From CAZKUN01 sp964555935 (GTDB lineage Bacteria; Armatimonadota; Zipacnadia; Zipacnadales; VGFC01): a stretch of DNA of 11,899 nucleotides. The position numbers and the translations under genes were made by a program. The first letter of the stretch is position 1; the number at the start of each line of letters is the position of its first letter. The notes under the pieces are model-generated. The model ran no database searches and was not told the origin of the DNA. It saw only the letters and a list, made by a program, of their open reading frames with translations. The DNA is taken from contig CAZKUN010000276.1 in the NCBI GenBank assembly GCA_964555935.1, positions 1-11,899 on the forward strand, written 5' to 3'. This document shows, one piece after another, positions 1 to 6,717 of this stretch.

Positions 1-2252
1 GTGCTTGGATGGAACTTGCCGTCCCAGTCATAGAAGTCGATGCAGCCGATGCTCGTGAACACGTCGATGAAGAAGTGGTCCGGCGCGCAGCCATCCTTGA
101 TGAGCTTCAGGTTGCGCTTCATGAACGGTTCGAACCGGTCGGGGCGCCAACGGTAGCTCTGCGCCTCGCGGCCCTCGTTGATCCACGCCTTGACCGGTTG
201 CCCGCTCTCGGTGAAGCAGATGTCCCCGTACGAGTAGTCATCCGCGTCCGGGTAGAAATCGATGTAGTTGTCGTGCAGGCCCCAGGGAATCTCCGCCGCC
301 CGGCAGACGTCGCCGAGACGCTGCATGTCCTCCACCGTGCCCAGGCCCTCGCTGGGCGGCCAAATGTCGGGCAGGCGGTAGTCGTATCCCCAGCGCTGCC
401 AGACGTGCTTGGTGATGAACGAGTCGGTGAGCCCGTACTTGATCATCTCCGCCATGCTGTCCGCGTCATCCGCGTATCGTCCGCCCCAGATGTCAAAACA
501 CATCCGCCCCGCCAGCTTCTCGACGCCGCTCGCGGGCTGTTTGTCGTACAGCGGCCGGTACCTGATGGCGCAGTCCATCGCGCCCTTCGTGCTCGGCACG
601 AGGGTCAGCATCCCGTTCATGTGCGAGTGCAGCGAATACTGGTTTGTCGGCGGCGACACGTCGAAGTAATTCGGCGGCGTGTCGGTCGCCTGGAGCAGGC
701 TCATCCCGCCCTCGAAATCGCACCCCACGTGGCTCGTCGAGAGATTGTGCCCGCCAAAGCCCGCGCGGAATCCCTTGGGATTCTCGATCCGATAGCCATG
801 GCCGTAGTAGACCACCGGCGCGGTCTGGTTGGCCGCACCAAGCGCGAAATCGGTGATCCGCTCCGGGCAATCGAAGGCGATCCTCAGCCCCGGCCCCTCG
901 GCCCACACGGTCGCCGTGAGGTCAAACCGCAGGCCGTCCTGCACCAGATGGTGCACGTGGCGCGCCCTCCCGTCGACCATCTCAACTTCGTATCCGGCGA
1001 AGCCGATGGATGTCGGCCACCTCACGGCCGACTGGCGCATGATATCCAACGCGAAGCCGTCAAACGCCAGCGTGGAATCTCCACCGGCGAACACGAGCGT
1101 CCCATCGATGATGCCCCGCTCAGTCGGCACGATCACGGCAGCCGCGGGATCATCGCCCGGCCCGAGCAAGAAGGCGAGCTTCCCATCCGGGCGCGCGCCG
1201 TTGAGCACGGCCTTCGCGGTTGCCAGGCCCTCGTCCAGCCCCGCGAACGCCTCGGTGTCTTCGGGCTCATCTCCCGCCACGACCATTGGCTCCGCCCAGT
1301 AGCACGAGTCACACGTCGTGTTGCGAGCTGGCCCTGGGTGGCTCTCCAGCCGCAGCAGGATCGTCTGTCCCGCGAAGTTCCTCAGGTCCGCTTCGCCCGG
1401 CTCCCACACCTTCGCGTCGGTGAAGTTGTCGTATAGCAGCTCTGCATTCGCGCCGCTGATGTCCTCCGCCGCCCAGACGCGGAACTGCACGCCATCGCTG
1501 AGGGGCTCGCCCTCGCTGCTGTCGCGGATAGCAGTGGCGAACTTGACCGTCAGCTTCTCGGTGTCGGGCAGCTCGAGCAGATAGTCCGCGAAGATCGTGC
1601 CGCCGCCGGGTTGCCAGGGCGGGTGCATGTTGATCGCCGGACGCGTGTCGCCTCGGGTCGTCGCCCGCACGCCGATGCTCGCCCGACTCTCCTCATCGCT
1701 TCCCATCCATCCGGCTGGCTTATACCGCGCCGGGCCGTCGTAGTAGTTCCACGCCACCCGGTGGCTTCGCACTGTCCAGAGCCCAACCGCGCCCTCCCGC
1801 GGCACCACGATCGTCTCCATCTCGGTCGGCCCGTCGCTGGTGGTGTCGCCCGTGGCGAACTGCGTCTTCACGATCCTCACCGCGCTCGCCGCCAGGCCAC
1901 CGAATTCCGCATCGACGTGCACGGGATACAGCGCCGAGTACGTGCGCGCGCCGAAGCTGATCTGGAATACGACCTCGACCGTCTCGCCCGCCGCCACTTC
2001 GAAGGGCTTCCGCGTGTCGCCAACCACGCGCGAATCGTCGACCATGCCGCGCGCTTCCAGCGTGCCCGATATGTCCTCGTCGCCTGAGTTCGTCAAGCTC
2101 ACGGTGACGTCAACGGGCGCGTCGCGCCGCGTCACCGGGTCGACCTCCTCGATGAGTATCTTGAGGTCGCCCTCCGTCACCTCATGCCCGTTCCACGCGA
2201 GACACGCGCTCGGGATCGCGATGATTGCCACGATGGTCAATGTCGTTCTCAT
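1..2252 (-). CDS. Secreted multidomain glycoside-hydrolase-like protein (GH101/DUF5696-like TIM barrel), C-terminus beyond window
   Basis: The frame is open from ATG at 2252 to the window edge: 750 residues with no stop, so the C-terminus is missing. Residues 1-19 form a Sec signal peptide (MRTT, then a hydrophobic stretch ending ACLA). Residues about 28-120 look like a NEW3/CARDB-type beta-sandwich. Residues about 140-325 look like a carbohydrate-binding jelly roll, ending in a segment rich in Trp, Asp and Cys. Residues about 380-570 form a further beta-rich domain. From about 585 a TIM-barrel-like region begins, with LPDIWPPSEGLG (627-638), GLHDNYIDFYPDADDY (658-673) and DHFFIDVF (725-732). 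The HDNY and FIDV blocks resemble GH101-related and DUF5696 proteins, and D730 is a candidate catalytic residue by analogy. The start is supported by GAGGTG four bases upstream (2262-2257). It lies 19 bases after the heparinase-like gene, so it is probably the third gene of that operon. Substrate is unknown. Being a secreted carbohydrate-active protein is likely; the exact family is less sure. Confidence 0.8.
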   Translation of the reverse strand, partial: MRTTLTIVAIIAIPSACLAWNGHEVTEGDLKILIEEVDPVTRRDAPVDVTVSLTNSGDEDISGTLEARGMVDDSRVVGDTRKPFEVAAGETVEVVFQISFGARTYSALYPVHVDAEFGGLAASAVRIVKTQFATGDTTSDGPTEMETIVVPREGAVGLWTVRSHRVAWNYYDGPARYKPAGWMGSDEESRASIGVRATTRGDTRPAINMHPPWQPGGGTIFADYLLELPDTEKLTVKFATAIRDSSEGEPLSDGVQFRVWAAEDISGANAELLYDNFTDAKVWEPGEADLRNFAGQTILLRLESHPGPARNTTCDSCYWAEPMVVAGDEPEDTEAFAGLDEGLATAKAVLNGARPDGKLAFLLGPGDDPAAAVIVPTERGIIDGTLVFAGGDSTLAFDGFALDIMRQSAVRWPTSIGFAGYEVEMVDGRARHVHHLVQDGLRFDLTATVWAEGPGLRIAFDCPERITDFALGAANQTAPVVYYGHGYRIENPKGFRAGFGGHNLSTSHVGCDFEGGMSLLQATDTPPNYFDVSPPTNQYSLHSHMNGMLTLVPSTKGAMDCAIRYRPLYDKQPASGVEKLAGRMCFDIWGGRYADDADSMAEMIKYGLTDSFITKHVWQRWGYDYRLPDIWPPSEGLGTVEDMQRLGDVCRAAEIPWGLHDNYIDFYPDADDYSYGDICFTESGQPVKAWINEGREAQSYRWRPDRFEPFMKRNLKLIKDGCAPDHFFIDVFTSIGCIDFYDWDGKFHPS

Positions 2253-2271
2253 GCCGCACCTCAAGTCGTGT

Positions 2272-4500
2272 TTACGCGTCACTGATCGTCAATTCCACCA
2301 CGATCCGCGCCTCGGTCGCCGGACCGATCTCAATCGCCAACTCGCCCATCACCGGAGCGTCATCTGGCCGAACGCTGCGGAGCGTGTGCTCGTAGTTCGG
2401 CTCGATCTCGCCGAGCTTCGCCTCGTGCGGCGCTTCGCACGTCACCCGGATGCCCATCTTCGCCTCGCCCTTGGTCATCTCGAACTCATCCGGGCCGAGT
2501 TGTTTCATCTCGCCCTCATGGTGCAGAAGCCACGTGAAGGTCGTCGGCTCCTCAGCCGCCAGTTCATCGGTGATGGTCACGTGGTCGCGGTCCTTCAGCT
2601 CAAACTCGCGCACGAATCGCGTCAGGCCCAGCTCCTCCGGGTACTGACGCGTCGCGTTCCCGCGCGCATACGTCGAGCCGTCCTCGTGCCGGAACTCCTC
2701 GATCTCGCCCCAGCCGTCGTTCATGCGCGGCCACATCTCGGCGTTGCCGAACTGGCCTTTCCCATTCACGAGCACCGTGTTGTGATTCTTGGTGAGCTTC
2801 GAGTAGGTGTAACCCGGGTCGACGCAGAGCACTTCGCCCCGCCCATACAGGATGAAGCTGTTCGCGTCGGGGTGGTTGTGGCCGACCGCATTGAGCCCGT
2901 ACTGGTGCGCGATGTTCCACCAGGTCTTGCCGCCCATCGGCCGGCAGATGAACGCGGCCATGGTCGCGCCCTCGTCCCACCCCGTTCGCATGAATGCGGT
3001 CTCGATGTCATCGAAGTAGTGGGCGAGAGGCAGCTCCTCACGCGGGTCCTTCGTCGGCGCGCCTGGCTCCGCGTAGAGCAGGTAATACGGTGGCGAGCCC
3101 GGACCGGGCTTCAGCAAATTCACCATCCCCCGCACGGTCGCGTCGTCGTAGCGCTTCGCCAGCCACATGTAGTTCGTCAAACTCCCGGGACCTGTGGATT
3201 TCTTGCAGTCCCCTAGCGCCGCCGACCCTTTCAGACTCGGGAACACGTTGTGGAAGCGGTAGTAGGCCGTCTTGCTGAGCCACTCCTCACCCGCCGGGAT
3301 CTTCCGCCCGGTGAGTTGCTCGTAGAGATCGATATACTGAAACAGCGGCGGGAAGGAGAAGTCCCAGTAACTCGCGTGCTCGTGGAAGCCGCCGTCGTCG
3401 GCGAATGTGAGCAGGACCCGCTCCATCCGGTCATAGGCCCATGCCAGCCACTCGCGCGCTTCGGGCGTGTCCTCGTAGATCGCCGCCGCGCCGAGCATCA
3501 GCGCGTAGTGCGGGAACCAGAAGTGGTTCTGCTGGAAGTCGTGGCTGCCACCTGTCCTCCCACCGAGCGATGCGGTGAAGATCCGCCGACACCCTAGCTC
3601 GATCCGCGCGCGAATCGTCTCCCGCTCCTCCGGCGTCCACTCGTCGTGCAGCCAGTCGTAGCACAACGCCAGACCCTCCATGGCGTATTCGGCGTCGAGA
3701 TCCGTGTCCCACATGCGGCCCCACTTCGGGTTGCCCCAGTGGGGGAAGGACGCGATATTCATGACCTGAGCCTTGAGCAGCGCCAGGTACTCGTCACTCG
3801 GATTCAGTCGATACGCAAGGGCATACCTCGGCAACCCTCGCGCCCACCCGCAACTGCTCTTCTTCGCGTCATAGTCTTGCAGCGTGCTGCTCGGCGGGCC
3901 TGATGGCGCGTAATACTCCTTCGCAGCCTCCGCCAACTCCGGCAGCTTCGCCGCCACTTCCGGCGTCAGATACAGCCTCGGATGCGCCTCGGCGAACTCC
4001 TCGAGCATGGGCTCGTGGTCCGGCTGCACGCTCAGCCGCGCCACCTCAAGCTCCACGACTTTCATGCCGGGGCCCTCGCGAAGCGTCAGCGTCACCTCAT
4101 GCTCGCCCGCCTCATCGATCCGGAAGCCGTGATCCGCCCACTTCAGTATCTCCTTGGGCGTGCGGTAGATCTCCGGTTTCTCTTGCCCATCCAGCGCGAA
4201 GAAGAACGAGTCGGTGGATCCATTCGGCGCCCAACACAGCGCGCGGACCTTCCAGTTCCCCGGCTGCATATCGGCACTGATGGTGAGGGACGCGTCCTCC
4301 GCATTCCACGTCACGCACGCCTCGCCATCGATTTCATCGGCGACCATTCCCGTGCCGAATTCGATCAGCTCCGCGCCCTTCGCCGAGAAGACGGGCTCCA
4401 TCTTCAGGATCGGCGTCTCCAGCAGCGTGTCCAGCGTCACCGTCGCTGCGCCTCCGGCGGATGCCAATGCGACGATTCCCACCAACAGAGCTGCCTTCAT
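2272..4500 (-). CDS. Heparinase II/III-like secreted polysaccharide lyase
   Basis: 742 residues, exported by a Sec signal peptide (about 1-19, MKAALLVGIVALASAGGAA). Residues about 40-160 look like a beta-sandwich accessory module. Residues about 172-480 form the alpha/alpha-toroid, starting with HPRLYLTPEVAAKL and carrying the conserved NHFWFPH segment (325-331). The C-terminal beta-sheet domain has the family signature GHNHPDANSF (540-549) and HNTVLVNG (573-580). In heparinase II/III and alginate/oligo-alginate lyases these His, Asn and Tyr residues serve catalysis and metal binding. Such enzymes cleave uronic-acid polysaccharides by beta-elimination; the actual substrate (glycosaminoglycan, alginate, ulvan-like or other) cannot be read from sequence. 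The ATG overlaps the esterase stop by four bases (ATGA, 4500-4497), a sign of translational coupling, and AAGGAGA sits six bases upstream (4513-4507). Length is normal for multidomain family members. A non-catalytic relative is possible, but the motif residues are intact. Confidence 0.88.
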   Translation of the reverse strand: MKAALLVGIVALASAGGAATVTLDTLLETPILKMEPVFSAKGAELIEFGTGMVADEIDGEACVTWNAEDASLTISADMQPGNWKVRALCWAPNGSTDSFFFALDGQEKPEIYRTPKEILKWADHGFRIDEAGEHEVTLTLREGPGMKVVELEVARLSVQPDHEPMLEEFAEAHPRLYLTPEVAAKLPELAEAAKEYYAPSGPPSSTLQDYDAKKSSCGWARGLPRYALAYRLNPSDEYLALLKAQVMNIASFPHWGNPKWGRMWDTDLDAEYAMEGLALCYDWLHDEWTPEERETIRARIELGCRRIFTASLGGRTGGSHDFQQNHFWFPHYALMLGAAAIYEDTPEAREWLAWAYDRMERVLLTFADDGGFHEHASYWDFSFPPLFQYIDLYEQLTGRKIPAGEEWLSKTAYYRFHNVFPSLKGSAALGDCKKSTGPGSLTNYMWLAKRYDDATVRGMVNLLKPGPGSPPYYLLYAEPGAPTKDPREELPLAHYFDDIETAFMRTGWDEGATMAAFICRPMGGKTWWNIAHQYGLNAVGHNHPDANSFILYGRGEVLCVDPGYTYSKLTKNHNTVLVNGKGQFGNAEMWPRMNDGWGEIEEFRHEDGSTYARGNATRQYPEELGLTRFVREFELKDRDHVTITDELAAEEPTTFTWLLHHEGEMKQLGPDEFEMTKGEAKMGIRVTCEAPHEAKLGEIEPNYEHTLRSVRPDDAPVMGELAIEIGPATEARIVVELTISDA

Positions 4501-5678
4501 TGCGTGTCTCCTTGCTTCGCCGCCGCCCTATCTAACCAACCCTCCGTCGTATACTCAGGTTGCCTTCGCTCCTCGTCCGTCAGACACGCCAGTTCGCTCG
4601 GCTGCATGTACGCCGCCCCGATGTCAGGGACCGTCGTCCCGCCCAGGTGGTCCGGAGTGCCATACAGCGTCTCAAACACGATTCCGTTCGCGTCGGCCCA
4701 GTCCGAGAGCCTCATCATCGGCAATTCGCCGGGCGACGTCGCCCCGAGGTGCTCCACCAGCCAGTCCAGCGCCTCGGGCATCAGGAAATACGGTCTGTGG
4801 CCCGCGTTCGGGTAGACGTGGGTGCTGAAGTGCTCAGCATGTCCCAGCGCCTCAAACAGCGCCGACGTCTCGTGCTCAAACGGAATGAAGCCCTGCTCGT
4901 ACGTCTCGCGTTTGCCGCAGATCGCGTCGTCGTCGCCGCACAGGATCTTGATCGCGCATCGCGGCGCCGCGAGCGAGAGCAGCGTCGGGTAGTCGACCCT
5001 GTCCTCGATCAGCTCATACAGCCCGCGCGTGCAGAACTTCTCCGTTCGAGGCGGCACGAAATACATAGCCGAGAGAACGGCGCACTTCACCCGATCATCC
5101 AGCGCCGTCAGGTACATGCCCACGATCGCGCCCAGCGAACTCCCGGCGACGCCAATGCGCTCCGCGTCGATCTCCTCGCGCGCCTGCAGGATGTCGATTC
5201 CGGCCATCAGGTCGAGAACCATGCTGCCGACCACGGGCCTGCCCAGCGCCTGGGCCTGTTCGGAGACCCGATCGTGCGTGCGCGTGCCCATCTTCGCATC
5301 CGGGTCGCGCTCTTCTTCGCCGAGCGGGTCAGTCGTCAGCACCGCGATGCCCGCCTTGGTCCAGAGCTGCCCCGAGTATTGGCTCGTGAACGCGCTCTTG
5401 CTGCCCCCATGCCCGTTAGACCGGATGATCGCCGGCACGGGACCGTCGCGCTCGGCCGGCATGTACAGGTGCGCCGGTACCCATGTCCCGGGTTCTGATT
5501 CGTACGCGAACTTCTCGAGCGTGTATCCGTCGAAATCCAGCGTCTCGACGTGCCGGACTTGGGGTTCATGCCGCTGCTCGGGAATGGCCAGCCGCATTCT
5601 CACGTAGTCCTGCAGCCCCAACTCATCCGCCTTCGCAATGCCGATCAAAGCCATGAGACACGCTCCCGGGATCATCAT
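4497..5678 (-). CDS. Secreted alpha/beta-hydrolase, acetyl xylan esterase / Abhydrolase_7-like
   Basis: 393 residues from ATG 5678. An in-frame ATG at 5714 would add 12 residues (GRAFLPAGG type) that are just a translated palindromic repeat. The start at 5678 has GGAGG seven bases upstream (5690-5686) and begins a short signal peptide ending near IAKA. The fold is alpha/beta hydrolase: NGHGG (about 88-92) probably supplies the oxyanion region, G-S-S-L-G (179-183) holds nucleophile Ser181, GDDDA (from 248) gives the acid, and NAGHRPYF gives His294. Relatives in carbohydrate loci remove acetyl or other ester groups from polysaccharides. A C-terminal tail of about 75 residues (from GATSPGELP) follows the last hydrolase helix and is not recognised. 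It is first gene of the leftward operon and overlaps the lyase start by four bases, so deesterification before lyase cleavage is a reasonable inference. A dienelactone-hydrolase-type or glucuronoyl-esterase-like activity is an alternative. Confidence 0.82.
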   Translation of the reverse strand: MMIPGACLMALIGIAKADELGLQDYVRMRLAIPEQRHEPQVRHVETLDFDGYTLEKFAYESEPGTWVPAHLYMPAERDGPVPAIIRSNGHGGSKSAFTSQYSGQLWTKAGIAVLTTDPLGEEERDPDAKMGTRTHDRVSEQAQALGRPVVGSMVLDLMAGIDILQAREEIDAERIGVAGSSLGAIVGMYLTALDDRVKCAVLSAMYFVPPRTEKFCTRGLYELIEDRVDYPTLLSLAAPRCAIKILCGDDDAICGKRETYEQGFIPFEHETSALFEALGHAEHFSTHVYPNAGHRPYFLMPEALDWLVEHLGATSPGELPMMRLSDWADANGIVFETLYGTPDHLGGTTVPDIGAAYMQPSELACLTDEERRQPEYTTEGWLDRAAAKQGDTQ

Positions 5679-5685
5679 CTTCCGC

Positions 5686-5690
5686 CCTCC
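5686..5690 (-). promoter_or_regulatory. Ribosome binding site fixing the esterase start
   Basis: GGAGG on the minus strand lies seven bases before ATG 5678. It directly abuts the palindrome at 5691-5710. It also falls in the loop and edge of an alternative small stem, CCGCC-GGAG-GGCGG (5695-5682). It rules out the upstream ATG at 5714, which has no such site and would translate the repeat. Confidence 0.65.
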
Positions 5691-5756
5691 GGCGGGCAAG
5701 AATGCCCGCCCCACGCAACGACGGCAGTCCTCGTGGCGCGGGCATTCTTGCCCGCG
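5691..5756. repeat. REP-like twin palindromes in opposite orientation
   Basis: The left palindrome GGCGGGCAAGAATGCCCGCC (5691-5710) has an 8-bp perfect stem and AGAA loop. The right palindrome CGCGGGCATTCTTGCCCGCG (5737-5756) has an 8-bp stem and TTCT loop. Their 18-base cores (5692-5709 and 5738-5755) are exact reverse complements, so the pair also forms a larger inverted repeat around a 28-base spacer. This matches the architecture of bacterial REP/BIME elements, which are dispersed in many copies and often mobilised by RAYT transposases. No such transposase is present here, and copy number cannot be seen in this window. A bidirectional terminator is unlikely, because the flanking genes diverge and no T-tract follows. 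Confidence 0.75.
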
Positions 5757-5859
5757 GCCGTTGTCGTCTCCGTTCCTTCCCGCGCGCTCGGACTGTGACC
5801 TTCGGCACTCAGCGACGCCTCGCGGTAATCCTTGCGTCTCGGTAGGTGACGTGTTCTAT

Positions 5860-5865
5860 GGAGGA
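5860..5865 (+). promoter_or_regulatory. Ribosome binding site supporting the GTG start of the C39 gene
   Basis: GGAGGA lies nine bases before GTG 5875. No ATG close downstream gives the first membrane helix. The upstream in-frame ATG at 5638 would add 79 residues of translated repeat and intergenic DNA. Confidence 0.6.
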
Positions 5866-5874
5866 CTCGCCCAC

Positions 5875-6717
5875 GTGGCCGACATCTACATCGCCATCGC
5901 CATTCTCGGCGCGCTGAGCATCGGCGCTTTCGTCATCACCGCACGAGTAGCCCGCGAGTGGTCCGGCGGCCGACGCGTGCTCGTTCTTGCCGCGACGGTT
6001 GGCGCGATCGCTGTCTTCTCACTGTTCGTCTACGATCGGCTGATGCTCGCGCGGGTGCTGCCGGTTTCGAGCGTCGTTGTGTTGGGCAATGTGGTGCCGC
6101 TGCTCGCCGCGGTCGTCGTGGCTCTCGTCTGGACCGTTCCCGGCCCCGGCAAGCTCCGCCGCGTCGTTCTCCTGGCCATGCTCCTACTCGCCACCGGTCG
6201 CATGCTCTACCGGCCCTTGATGGGGGAAAAGCCGCTCTGCGGCGATGCGTGGGAGGACGAGGTCTGCATGCAGACGACCGAGGCCACGTGCGGCGCCGCC
6301 GCAGCGGCCACGTTGCTCAGTCACTACGGCGTCGACGCTACCGAATCTGAGATGGTCGATCTCTGCCTAACCCGCCAAGGGACGCTGCGTCTGGGGCTGT
6401 ACAGGGGGCTCAGACTCAAGTCACCGGCAGACCGCCGCGTTGAGGTCATTCGGGGCGATCTGGGGACGCTTCGGTCGAAGGCCACCGAGCCCATGGTCAT
6501 TTTCGTGGGCCTCAGGCGCGGGCAGAAGGCCGATCCTCGTTACGCGCGAGATTGGGGCTGGACGCCGGGCCTGCGCCACGCCGTGGTCCTCTTCGGGTTC
6601 ACCGACGACGGCATGATCGATATCGGCGACCCGACTCACGGCCGCGAGAAGTGGAAGGTCGAGGCCTTGGACGTTCTCTGGGATGGTTACGGTATCAGAC
6701 TGTCGCCGAGAGGCTAA
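5875..6717 (+). CDS. Membrane protein with C39-type cysteine peptidase domain
   Basis: 280 residues from GTG. The N-terminal part has four hydrophobic helices (about 4-22, 35-54, 64-87 and 96-110). It is followed by a papain-like C39 domain with QTTEATCGAAAA (133-144, catalytic Cys139, oxyanion Gln133), LRHAVVLFGF (His235) and IDIGDPTHG (Asp252), so the full triad is present. Canonical C39 domains cut double-glycine leaders from bacteriocin precursors inside ABC exporters. Here there is no ATPase and no precursor gene nearby, so that role is not implied. Two extra cysteines (122 and 131) precede the catalytic one; if the domain faces the periplasm they could form a disulfide. An even number of helices puts both termini on the same side. 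It is likely a monocistronic gene. Substrate is unknown; it could equally be a maturation protease or a C39-fold transglutaminase-like hydrolase. Confidence 0.78.
   Translation: MADIYIAIAILGALSIGAFVITARVAREWSGGRRVLVLAATVGAIAVFSLFVYDRLMLARVLPVSSVVVLGNVVPLLAAVVVALVWTVPGPGKLRRVVLLAMLLLATGRMLYRPLMGEKPLCGDAWEDEVCMQTTEATCGAAAAATLLSHYGVDATESEMVDLCLTRQGTLRLGLYRGLRLKSPADRRVEVIRGDLGTLRSKATEPMVIFVGLRRGQKADPRYARDWGWTPGLRHAVVLFGFTDDGMIDIGDPTHGREKWKVEALDVLWDGYGIRLSPRG

Larger units (their letters stand above)
5679..5874. promoter_or_regulatory. Divergent intergenic region (esterase operon / C39 peptidase)
   Basis: This 196-base gap lies between two divergent starts, so it must hold promoters for both directions. 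I see no convincing sigma-70 -35/-10 pair on either strand. It contains the twin palindrome element (5691-5756). Its rightward end holds GGAGGA (5860-5865), nine bases before the GTG start at 5875. Open frames crossing the gap on both strands (from 5638 rightward and from 5714 leftward) give low-complexity translations of the repeat and are not genes. Confidence 0.55.

Noticed and set aside
9..1436. Long open frame on the plus strand (475 codons)
   Set aside because: It runs antisense to the GH-like gene. Its translation is Arg/Val/His-rich with no recognisable domain, while the minus strand gives a signal peptide and ordered domains.
1840..3216. Plus-strand open frame spanning two leftward genes
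   Set aside because: It crosses the lyase/GH junction antisense and has the Arg-rich composition of a GC-driven shadow frame.
5691..5756. CRISPR or terminator interpretation of the palindromes
   Set aside because: There are only two units, in opposite orientation, with no spacer series. Flanking genes diverge and no T-tract follows either stem.
5638..5874. Upstream extension of the C39 gene
   Set aside because: It translates the palindromic repeat and part of the opposite gene, and lacks a ribosome site. The GTG at 5875 has one and precedes the first membrane helix.
5875..6717. Bacteriocin export system
   Set aside because: There is a C39 domain but no ABC ATPase, no membrane-fusion protein and no double-glycine precursor in the window.
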